64,000 nucleotides of DNA from Vibrio diazotrophicus (GTDB lineage Bacteria; Pseudomonadota; Gammaproteobacteria; Enterobacterales; Vibrionaceae): positions 806,001 through 870,000 of the forward strand of contig NZ_CP151842.1 of NCBI RefSeq assembly GCF_038452265.1, given 5' to 3'. The notes beneath the pieces were generated by a model, which was given only the letters and a program-made list of their open reading frames with translations, was not told the origin of the DNA and did no database searches. The translations under genes and the position numbers were made by a program. Of the stretch, positions 41,850-49,521 are shown one piece after another; positions within the stretch are counted from its first letter, which is position 1; the number at the start of each line of letters is the position of its first letter.

Positions 41850-42416
41850 ATGAATATTTTGGCGAAACCAGCTGTGTTTTTAGACCGTGACGGCGTAATA
41901 AATGTCGATCATGGCTATGTAAGCGACGAACATGATTTTGAGTTTATCGACGGTGTTTTTGAAGCCGCGAAAACACTGCATGAAATGGGCTATCTACTTG
42001 TATTGGTGACCAACCAGTCGGGTATCGCTCGTGGCATGTTCAGTGAAGATCGTTTTCTGTCATTAACGCAGTGGATGGACTGGAACTTCGTTGATAATGG
42101 CGTTGAGCTTGATGGCATCTACTATTGTCCTCACCATCCCGAGTATGGTGTAGGCAAGTATAAAGAAGATTGTGATTGCCGTAAGCCAAAGCCGGGTATG
42201 TTTATCTCTGCTCGTGACTTTTTGAAGATCGATATGGCGAACTCTGTGATGGTGGGTGACAAAGCGGAAGACATGATGGCCGCAGAAGCAGCCGGAGTCG
42301 GTACCAAGATCTTAGTTCGTACAGGCAAGCCTGTGACTGAAAAAGGTGAAAGTTTAGCCACTGTTGTACTGGACAGTTTGCGCGAAGTGCCTAACTATTT
42401 AAAAGAGCGTAAATAA
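41850..42416 (+). CDS. gmhB: D-glycero-beta-D-manno-heptose 1,7-bisphosphate 7-phosphatase
   Basis: GmhB removes the 7-phosphate in ADP-heptose synthesis for lipopolysaccharide core. The 188-residue HAD-family protein has the nucleophile/acid pair in FLDRDGVINVDHGY, VTNQSGIARG, a zinc loop with CPHHPEYG...CDCRKPKPG, and MVGDKAEDM as the last metal-binding motif. The ATG at 41850 has almost no room for its ribosome site; a TTG at 41862 (giving MAKPAVFLDRDG, the usual family start) is a real alternative. Orientation beside metN matches E. coli. Confidence 0.94.
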   Translation: MNILAKPAVFLDRDGVINVDHGYVSDEHDFEFIDGVFEAAKTLHEMGYLLVLVTNQSGIARGMFSEDRFLSLTQWMDWNFVDNGVELDGIYYCPHHPEYGVGKYKEDCDCRKPKPGMFISARDFLKIDMANSVMVGDKAEDMMAAEAAGVGTKILVRTGKPVTEKGESLATVVLDSLREVPNYLKERK

Positions 42417-42466
42417 TACCATTACTAGTAATCGGTAGTTGAGACATTGCTGGGGTTGGTATTAAG

Positions 42467-42489
42467 AGGTCGCTTAGGCGGCCTTTTTT
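42467..42489 (+). terminator. gmhB terminator
   Basis: The stem AGGTCGC/GCGGCCT (one G-U pair) precedes a six-T run. Confidence 0.8.
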
Positions 42490-42511
42490 ATTATTTGAAG
42501 AGAGAATCATC

Positions 42512-42871
42512 ATGAATAGAAACGATATCCTAGTCGCATTCTGCTTGGTGGCGCTACCCTTGACTGCACTAATGGCGTGTTCAAGCTCAACCGAAGTCGA
42601 TGGACTTAAAGTTAGGGACAGTGATTTTCAACATTACCTTTGCGACGATGAGAAGCAGTTTGATGTAGCTTACGTATCAGAAGAAAACGCAGTGTTAAAG
42701 ACCTCGGAAAGCCTGTATCGCTTGGTTCGTATTCCTTCCGGCTCTGGAGCGAAGTACATATTGGATGACCACACTTCAGCGGTAGTGAATCCTGTTACCT
42801 TGTTCACGAAAGGGGATGACGCTAGGTTAGAAGTCAAAGGTATTATTTATAAAACTTGCCGGATTGAGTGA
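42512..42871 (+). CDS. MliC-like lipoprotein (C-type lysozyme inhibitor family)
   Basis: The 119-residue protein has a type II signal ending LTALMAC (Cys23 lipidated). The mature part follows the MliC pattern: FQHYLCDDEKQFDVAYV, then IPSGSGAKYILDD, then KGDDARLEVKGIIYKTC. MliC-type lipoproteins inhibit c-type lysozyme, protecting the cell wall from host lysozyme; the SxSGAxY segment is the inhibitory loop in that family. The two cysteines (CDDE, KTC) could form the conserved disulfide. Function is inferred from pattern, not proved. Confidence 0.75.
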   Translation: MNRNDILVAFCLVALPLTALMACSSSTEVDGLKVRDSDFQHYLCDDEKQFDVAYVSEENAVLKTSESLYRLVRIPSGSGAKYILDDHTSAVVNPVTLFTKGDDARLEVKGIIYKTCRIE

Positions 42872-42906
42872 AATTTTGCTTATATATGGCCTTGAGTAGA
42901 AGTAGT

Positions 42907-42928
42907 GCGGTGGTTTTCCACCGCTTTT
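42907..42928 (+). terminator. Terminator after the MliC-like gene
   Basis: The stem GCGGTGG-TTTT-CCACCGC is followed by four T. Confidence 0.75.
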
Positions 42929-42950
42929 ATCACCTTGCAGACCATATTTC

Positions 42951-43898
42951 ATGAGCAGAAAACTCACCATTCTTGATATCGCAAAACTTTCCGGAGTCGG
43001 TAAATCTACCGTTTCTCGTGTACTCACTAATGATCCAAAGGTGAAGCCTGAAACTAGAGAGAAGGTTGAGCGCGTCATTGCTGAATCAGGTTATGTCCCT
43101 TCTAAATCGGCGCAGTCGATGCGCGGCGGCAGCCAGAAAGTTATCGGTGTGATTATTTCTCGCCTTGATTCGCCTTCTGAAAATCGTTCTGTCAGCAGCA
43201 TGCTTGAGATCTTTTACGCTCATGGTTATGACGTCGTGATCATGGAAAGTCAGTTCGATCGGCAGAAAACCAACGAACATTTGGATGTATTGTTAAAGCG
43301 CAATGTGGACGGCGTGATCATTTTTGGCTTTACGGATTTAGATGCGCAAGCTTTGGTACCTTGGCAGTTGAAATCGGTGGTGATCGCTACTCATTCTGAG
43401 CAGGTTTCCTCAATTAATTACGATAATATCGGTATCATCAATCAGGCATTGGATTACGTTAAGCAGCAAGGGCTAAATCAAGTCAGCTTTATCGGCGTCG
43501 ATCCTCAAGATGCCACAACTGGCGAAATGCGTTTGCAAGCCTATCTAGATTGGTGTCAGAAGCAACAAATAACACCCTGTTATCAAACGGGTAAATTGAA
43601 ACACGAAAGTGCCTATCAATTGGTTGATAAGGTACTGTTTGAAAATACTCAAGCCATCGTCTGTGCCAGTGACACCCTAGCGTTAGGTGTGATTAAGCGC
43701 TTGCAAGAGTGTCAGCGTGAAGATGTTGTGGTGACAGGTGTTGGCGGTAATGAGTTACTGACTTTCTTGTTCCCTAAAGTCTACAGTGTTGATCCTGGTT
43801 ATCGGCAAGCAGGATCGCAGGCAGCGAATCTGTTAATTTCGCATCTTAGCGGTGATGTACAACATCTGGTTCATCTCACTCAAGTTCCTGCCCTCTGA
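42951..43898 (+). CDS. treR: Trehalose operon repressor TreR (LacI family)
   Basis: TreR represses the trehalose genes and is released by trehalose 6-phosphate. The 315-residue protein has a LacI-type helix-turn-helix (TILDIAKLSGVGKSTVSRVLTNDPKVKPETREKVERVI) and a periplasmic-binding-like ligand domain. The family is identified by its place directly upstream of treB and by the E. coli-like sequence of the ligand domain. Two palindromes that fit TreR lie between it and treB. It has ATG after TATTTC; no strong ribosome site. Confidence 0.92.
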   Translation: MSRKLTILDIAKLSGVGKSTVSRVLTNDPKVKPETREKVERVIAESGYVPSKSAQSMRGGSQKVIGVIISRLDSPSENRSVSSMLEIFYAHGYDVVIMESQFDRQKTNEHLDVLLKRNVDGVIIFGFTDLDAQALVPWQLKSVVIATHSEQVSSINYDNIGIINQALDYVKQQGLNQVSFIGVDPQDATTGEMRLQAYLDWCQKQQITPCYQTGKLKHESAYQLVDKVLFENTQAIVCASDTLALGVIKRLQECQREDVVVTGVGGNELLTFLFPKVYSVDPGYRQAGSQAANLLISHLSGDVQHLVHLTQVPAL

Positions 43899-44105
43899 GT
43901 ACCTGCGACATTAACCAATAGGGCGAGAAAGTCTTTTTTCGCCTTGAATGCTTCTCGTCTTGAAAGCCTTCCGCTTTGAATAGTATTCGCTTTGATCACT
44001 TCTCTCTTTTACCACTTCTTGCTTTGATCATTTCTCTGTTTTTACGTGAAAGCTTGCATATCTTTTGTTGAAAAAAACACCGCCTAATGTGATCGTTCTC
44101 AATTT

Positions 44106-44121
44106 ATGGGACTGTTCCCAT
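44106..44121 (+). promoter_or_regulatory. TreR-like operator 1
   Basis: ATGGGACTGTTCCCAT is a palindrome (one central mismatch), 56 bases upstream of a near-identical second copy. It lies upstream of the presumed -35. Confidence 0.82.
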
Positions 44122-44161
44122 TTTAAGTCTGATTTGTATGTGCCACTATACTGAAAACTTA

Positions 44162-44177
44162 ATGGGAATGTTCCCAT
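44162..44177 (+). promoter_or_regulatory. TreR-like operator 2
   Basis: ATGGGAATGTTCCCAT covers the expected transcription start just after TATACT at 44147-44152. Two sites 56 bases apart fit looping or cooperative repression. Confidence 0.85.
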
Positions 44178-44226
44178 TATCAATTAGACTAATATAAAAG
44201 CTATAAGTAACAGGGTGGACAAAGGT

Positions 44227-45651
44227 ATGAGTAAGATAGCGAGACAAGATGTAGAACGTCTTGTTGAATTGGTTGGCGGTAGTGAAAACATCGCCAGTGT
44301 TAGCCACTGCCTAACACGTTTACGGTTTGTGTTAAATGAACCAGAAAAAGCGGATAAGCAAGGTTTGGAATCGCTGAGTTTAGTGAAAGGTTGCTTTACT
44401 AACGCAGGACAATTCCAAGTTGTGATCGGCACTGAAGTCGACCAAGTGTTTAAAGTGCTTTTGGATATCACAGGTCAATCTGGCGCTTCAAAAGACGATG
44501 CGAAACTTGCAGCACGCCAAAATATGAATCTTTTGGAACGCGGTATCTCCCATCTTGCAGAAATTTTCGTACCGCTGCTTCCTGCGATTATTACCGGCGG
44601 TTTGATCTTGGGTTTCCGCAACGTGATTGGCGACATCAAGATGTTCGACGGTCAGACCTTAACGGAAATCAGTCAGTTCTGGGCAAGTGTACACTCATTC
44701 TTATGGTTGATCGGTGAAGCTATCTTCTTCTTCCTACCGGTTGGTGTGTGTTGGTCAACTGTGAAGAAGTTAGGTGGAACGCCTATTCTTGGTATCACTT
44801 TGGGTGTGACACTGGTTTCGCCTCAACTGATGAACGCTTATCTGATTGGTAAACAAGTGCCGGAAGTCTGGGATTTTGGCCTATTCGTAATTGAAAAAGT
44901 GGGTTATCAGGCTCAGGTTATCCCTGCGATCTTAGCTGGTGTAATGCTTGCCTTTATTGAAAACACCCTAAAACGAGTGGTTCCAGCTTATCTCTATCTG
45001 GTTGTTGTACCGTTTGTTTCATTAATTTTGGCTGTTATCTTAGCGCATACGTTAATTGGACCGTTCGGCCGTGTATTGGGTAATGGCGTTGCCTTTGCTG
45101 CAAAAGCTGCAATGACGGGTGATTTCGCGGTACTGGGCTCGATGATATTTGGTTTCTTGTACGCACCACTGGTTATCACTGGTATTCACCACACCACCAA
45201 CGCTGTTGATCTACAGTTGATGCAAGAGTTGGGCGGTACACCAATTTGGCCTTTAATTGCGCTTTCTAACATCGCTCAAGCTTCAGCTGTTGTAGGCATT
45301 ATTCTGATCAGCAAGAAACATGGTGAGCGCGATATTTCTGTACCAGCGGCAATTTCTGCTTACTTAGGTGTGACTGAACCGGCTATGTACGGTATCAACC
45401 TCAAATACAAGTTCCCAATGCTATCCGCAATGATTGGTAGTGCTTTGGCTGCAGCGGTATGTGGTAGTGCTGGTGTAATGGCGAATGGTATCGGTGTGGG
45501 TGGTCTGCCGGGCATTTTATCTATTCAGCCTCAGTACTGGAGTATCTACCTTGTTGCAATGTTAGTTGCGATTGTGGTTCCAGCAGCACTGACTTTAGTA
45601 ATGTACAAGCGTGCACAAGTCAAAGGCGATTTATCAACCGCTTCAGCATAA
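44227..45651 (+). CDS. treB: PTS trehalose transporter subunit IIBC
   Basis: TreB imports trehalose and phosphorylates it to trehalose 6-phosphate, with IIA-Glc supplying the phosphate. The 474-residue protein has an N-terminal IIB domain with phospho-Cys28 in SVSHCLTRLRFVL and a C-terminal IIC domain with ten or so helices (FLPVGVCWSTVKKLGGTPILGITLG, GIHHTTNAVDLQLM). It starts at ATG 44227; AGGGTGG eight bases before it acts as ribosome site. No own IIA is fused, as in E. coli. It is followed by treC. Confidence 0.96.
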   Translation: MSKIARQDVERLVELVGGSENIASVSHCLTRLRFVLNEPEKADKQGLESLSLVKGCFTNAGQFQVVIGTEVDQVFKVLLDITGQSGASKDDAKLAARQNMNLLERGISHLAEIFVPLLPAIITGGLILGFRNVIGDIKMFDGQTLTEISQFWASVHSFLWLIGEAIFFFLPVGVCWSTVKKLGGTPILGITLGVTLVSPQLMNAYLIGKQVPEVWDFGLFVIEKVGYQAQVIPAILAGVMLAFIENTLKRVVPAYLYLVVVPFVSLILAVILAHTLIGPFGRVLGNGVAFAAKAAMTGDFAVLGSMIFGFLYAPLVITGIHHTTNAVDLQLMQELGGTPIWPLIALSNIAQASAVVGIILISKKHGERDISVPAAISAYLGVTEPAMYGINLKYKFPMLSAMIGSALAAAVCGSAGVMANGIGVGGLPGILSIQPQYWSIYLVAMLVAIVVPAALTLVMYKRAQVKGDLSTASA

Positions 45652-45660
45652 CGTTTTTAT

Positions 45661-45686
45661 GAGTGGCTTTTTGCCACTCTTTTTTC
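45661..45686 (+). terminator. Hairpin after treB
   Basis: GAGTGGC-TTTTT-GCCACTC is followed by six T. It lies between treB and treC and may attenuate rather than fully end the operon. Confidence 0.75.
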
Positions 45687-45716
45687 TGTTTTTGATTTTT
45701 GGTAAGTGAGAAAAGA

Positions 45717-47408
45717 ATGGCCTTTGCTAATAGTGAATCCGACTGGTGGAAAACTGCATCTATCTATCAAATTTATCCTAAAAGCTTCTGTGACAGTGGC
45801 GCAAAAGGAACCGGAGATATCCAAGGCATTATTTCTAAACTGGACTATCTGCAAACTCTGGGCATTGATGCCATCTGGTTAACGCCTGTCTATCAGTCAC
45901 CAATGATTGATAACGGTTACGACATTGCGGATTACTACTCGATCAATCCTGATTTTGGCACCATGAGTGACTTCGATAACCTACTTGAGCTGGCTCATCA
46001 GAAAGGTATTCGTATCATTATGGACATCGTTGTGAATCATACTTCGACACAGCATATGTGGTTTCAGTCAGCGTTGGCAGATAAAGCTAGCCCTTATCGT
46101 GACTACTACATTTGGAAGTCCCCCGTTGATGGCGAAGTGCCGAATAACTGGCAGTCAAAGTTTGGTGGCAGTGCTTGGGAATATGATGAAAAGTCGAACC
46201 AGTATTACTTGCATCTGTTTGCTAAGGAGCAAGCGGATCTGAACTGGGAAAATCCTCTGGTTCGAGATGAAGTAAAAGAAGTTATCAGCTTCTGGGCTGA
46301 GAAAGGTGTGGACGGCTTTCGTTTGGATGTGATTAACCTGATTTCCAAACAGCAGGATTTCCCAAACGATGAGGTGGGTGATGGCCGCCGTTTTTATACT
46401 GATGGCCCGCGTGTGCATGAGTTTTTACAAGAAATCAGCCGTGACGTTTTCCAAAAGTATGGCAGTGTGACGGTAGGGGAAATGTCATCGACAACATTGG
46501 AGCATTGTCAGCAATATTCGTCATTAGATAACAAAGAGTTATCTATGGTTTTTAACTTCCATCACCTGAAAGCGGATTATCCTAACGGAGAAAAGTGGAC
46601 CAAAGCCCCCTTTGATTTCATACAACTCAAGCAGGTATTTAACCATTGGCAAACTGGCTTGAATGGGAAAGGTTGGGGAGCACTGTTCTGGTGTAATCAC
46701 GATCAACCCCGAGTGGTCAGTCGTTTAGGCAATGATAGCGAGTACCGTGTTGAGTCGGCCAAAATGCTCGCAACGTCAATACATATGATGCAGGGCACAC
46801 CTTACATATACCAAGGTGAAGAGATTGGTATGACGAACCCAGGGTATAGCGATATTTCGCAATACCGAGATGTTGAAAGTACCAATATGTACGACATTAT
46901 GGTCAAGCAAAATGGTGTCAGTGAAGCGGATATGTTGGCGATTCTGGCGCAGAAATCTCGTGATAATTCTCGAACGCCAATGCAATGGAATAGTAGCCAA
47001 TATGCAGGTTTCAGTGCTGGAGAACCTTGGATTTCTGTTGCCAGCAATTATCCTCAAATCAATGCAGAACAAGCTTTAAGTGAAGAGGATTCGGTATTTT
47101 ATTACTATCAAAAGTTAATTCAGTTGAGAAAGGAGATTACCGTTATTACTGACGGTGACTATCAAGACTTACTACCCGAGCACGAAGCCATTTTTGCTTA
47201 TCAAAGGCGCAGTGCTACACAGACTCTGGTGTGTTTGAATAACTATTATGGTGCTGACGCAGAGTGTGAATTACCACAAGAACTTGAGTTGAATAATGCA
47301 CGTTATCTTATCGGCAATTATTCAGACATTGAGAATCAGCTAGTTGAGTTTAAGCAAAGGTTAAGAGCTTACGAAACCAGAGTCATTTTGATTGAGCACC
47401 CCCTGTAG
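45717..47408 (+). CDS. treC: Alpha,alpha-phosphotrehalase
   Basis: TreC hydrolyses trehalose 6-phosphate to glucose and glucose 6-phosphate in the cytoplasm. The 563-residue protein is a GH13 enzyme: YQIYPKSFCD at the N-terminus, MDIVVNHTS, catalytic Asp nucleophile in GFRLDVINLIS, the Glu in TVGEMSSTT, and the stabilising NHDQPRVVSR. ATG 45717 follows GTGAGAA; an upstream TTG (45699) is less likely. It follows treB and a hairpin, so treBC may be one unit with reduced read-through. Confidence 0.96.
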   Translation: MAFANSESDWWKTASIYQIYPKSFCDSGAKGTGDIQGIISKLDYLQTLGIDAIWLTPVYQSPMIDNGYDIADYYSINPDFGTMSDFDNLLELAHQKGIRIIMDIVVNHTSTQHMWFQSALADKASPYRDYYIWKSPVDGEVPNNWQSKFGGSAWEYDEKSNQYYLHLFAKEQADLNWENPLVRDEVKEVISFWAEKGVDGFRLDVINLISKQQDFPNDEVGDGRRFYTDGPRVHEFLQEISRDVFQKYGSVTVGEMSSTTLEHCQQYSSLDNKELSMVFNFHHLKADYPNGEKWTKAPFDFIQLKQVFNHWQTGLNGKGWGALFWCNHDQPRVVSRLGNDSEYRVESAKMLATSIHMMQGTPYIYQGEEIGMTNPGYSDISQYRDVESTNMYDIMVKQNGVSEADMLAILAQKSRDNSRTPMQWNSSQYAGFSAGEPWISVASNYPQINAEQALSEEDSVFYYYQKLIQLRKEITVITDGDYQDLLPEHEAIFAYQRRSATQTLVCLNNYYGADAECELPQELELNNARYLIGNYSDIENQLVEFKQRLRAYETRVILIEHPL

Positions 47409-47418
47409 TCTCAATAAA

Positions 47419-47450
47419 CACAAGCCCTTTTTATAGGGGCTTGTTCTTTT
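47419..47450 (+). terminator. treC terminator
   Basis: The stem CAAGCCC/GGGCTTG is followed by T-rich sequence. Confidence 0.82.
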
Positions 47451-47488
47451 GCGCTAATGCTCTGATATTTTTAGAGTATTCTGAAATG

Positions 47489-47517
47489 AAAAAAGCCAGC
47501 TCAATGAGCTGGCTTTT
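47489..47517. terminator. tRNA-Tyr operon terminator
   Basis: The symmetric stem AAAAGCCAGCTC/GAGCTGGCTTTT is followed on the minus strand by six T; it ends the tRNA-Tyr transcript. Confidence 0.9.
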
Positions 47518-47524
47518 CTATATA

Positions 47525-47609
<85 letters not shown>

Positions 47610-47713
47610 AGGGTGTTTTCCTAATCTTTTACAAGAGAAGGCTTGAATGAAGTTTTCCCAACGCATCAATCAAGTTTTGCTCTCATGAGAACTTATCGTC
47701 GCATAAGAAAATA

Positions 47714-47798
<85 letters not shown>

Positions 47799-47902
47799 AG
47801 GGTGTTTTCCTATTCTTTTACAAGAAGAGGCTTGAGTGAAGTTTTCCCAACGCATCAATCAAGTTTTATTCTCGAGAGAACTTATTGTCTCAAAAGAAAA
47901 TA

Positions 47903-47987
<85 letters not shown>

Positions 47988-48091
47988 AGGGTGTTTTCCT
48001 AATCTTTTACAAGAAGAGGCTTGAATGAAGTTTTCCCAACGCATCAATCAAGTTTTGCTCTCACAAGAACTCATCGTCTCACAAGAAAATA

Positions 48092-48176
<85 letters not shown>

Positions 48177-48251
48177 AGGGTGTTTTCCTAATCTTTTACA
48201 AGAAAAGGCTTGAATGAAGTTTTCCCAACACATCAATCAAGTGCGGAGCGC

Positions 48252-48279
48252 ATATTATCAAACTCGGACTTTGTGTAAA
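48252..48279 (-). promoter_or_regulatory. tRNA-Tyr operon promoter
   Basis: On the minus strand TTTACA (48274-48279), 16 bases, then TAATAT (48252-48257), followed by a GC-rich discriminator (GCGCTCCGC), typical of stringently controlled stable-RNA promoters. Confidence 0.75.
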
Positions 48280-48462
48280 CCCTTTTTTTGTCTTTTTGAA
48301 TTGAATGCTGGCTTTTTGGGCAAAGATGGCCGTAATTCCCCATTTTCTTTTTGAAATAGTGGTTTGAAAAGGAGATGGAAATATCAAATTTACGTTCCTT
48401 TACGTTTCCACGTGCTATAACTCGTTATAATAAAAGTTCTTTCTTATATGCTGATGTGGTTT

Positions 48463-49521
48463 ATGAAAAACGTTTCGATTCTTTCTGCTGTTCTTGCTAT
48501 TGCCTTATTAAGTAGCCAAGGCGCTGTCGCTGCGGGGCCAAGAAGTGCACCTGCTATCTCTGTTGTCACTGATTTAGTGCAGGTTCATCAAATCTCTCAA
48601 TCACTTTCTTTAGTTGGCAAATTGGAAGCTGAACAGTCAGTCATTATTTCGCCAGAAGTGGCAGGAAAAGTAGACGTTATTGCGGTCAAAGCCAATCAGG
48701 AAGTAAAGAAAAATCAATTATTGGTGCAGTTATCTGACGAAAAAGCTCGTGCTTCTGTCGCCGAAGCAAAAGCGTATTTGCGTGATGAAAAACGTAAGCT
48801 GGCCGAATACGAGCGTTTGTTAAAGAGAAGCGCCATCACTCAGACTGAAATTGATGCTCAGAAAACCAGTGTTGACATTGCTCAGGCGCGCTTAGAAGCG
48901 GCAGAAGCGAACTGGAATGATCTTCATATCAAAGCCCCATTTGCTGGCACAGTAGGTTTTATCGATTTCAGCCGAGGTAAGATTGTTAGTACCAGCACTG
49001 AACTGATGACGTTAGATAACCTTTCATTAATGCAGTTGGATCTTCAGGTTCCTGAACGTTATTTGTCGATGCTTTCTAAAGGCATGAAAGTGGTTGGGAC
49101 AACCCATGCTTGGCCGGGCAAGACATTTGAAGGCGAAGTGGTTGGTATCGATACTCGCGTAAATACTGAAACGCTGAATTTAAGAGTGCGCATTCATTTT
49201 TCCAATGCTGGTGGCTTACTTAAACCCGGAATGTTGGTTTCAGCGAACTTAGCTTTCCCAGCAATTGAAGCGCCGATTATTCCAGTTCAGGCTCTCGAAT
49301 ACTCTGGCACCAAGCGTTATGTTTACGTTGTGAACCAAGAAAACAAAGCGGTTCGAACAGAAGTGCTTTTAGGTGCTCGTGTTGAAAACCAAGTGGTGAT
49401 TGATCAAGGGCTAGGAATTGGTGAGAAAGTGGTTGTTCAAGGCATAGTTAACATGCGTGATGGCGCTAAAGTGTCCGAAGTGACGGCTGAGGGTCTGCCA
49501 GTGAACAAGGATGACAACTAA
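48463..49521 (+). CDS. RND efflux periplasmic adaptor subunit (VexG-like)
   Basis: This membrane-fusion protein links the RND pump to an outer-membrane channel. From ATG 48463 it has 352 residues: a Sec signal (MKNVSILSAVLAIALLSSQGAVAA), a lipoyl half (IISPEVAGKVDVIAVKANQEVKKNQLLVQL), a coiled-coil hairpin (~80-135), the second lipoyl half (LHIKAPFAGTVGFIDFSRGKIV) and beta-barrel/MP domains. Upstream in-frame ATGs (48448, 48454) exist without clear ribosome sites. Its place near treBC matches V. cholerae VC0913/VC0914 (vexGH) by my recollection, so it may export bile salts or drugs. Confidence 0.9.
   Translation: MKNVSILSAVLAIALLSSQGAVAAGPRSAPAISVVTDLVQVHQISQSLSLVGKLEAEQSVIISPEVAGKVDVIAVKANQEVKKNQLLVQLSDEKARASVAEAKAYLRDEKRKLAEYERLLKRSAITQTEIDAQKTSVDIAQARLEAAEANWNDLHIKAPFAGTVGFIDFSRGKIVSTSTELMTLDNLSLMQLDLQVPERYLSMLSKGMKVVGTTHAWPGKTFEGEVVGIDTRVNTETLNLRVRIHFSNAGGLLKPGMLVSANLAFPAIEAPIIPVQALEYSGTKRYVYVVNQENKAVRTEVLLGARVENQVVIDQGLGIGEKVVVQGIVNMRDGAKVSEVTAEGLPVNKDDN

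Larger units (their letters stand above)
43899..44226. other. treR-treB regulatory gap with degenerate direct repeat
   Basis: This 328-base gap holds the two TreR-like palindromes, a -10 (TATACT, 44147-44152) between them, and a 24/25-base direct repeat GCTTTGATCA(C/T)TTCTCT... at 43989-44012 and 44021-44045 with a further GCTTTGA copy upstream. A GGCGAGAAA/TTTTTCGCC stem at 43922-43943 may end treR transcripts. Confidence 0.65.
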
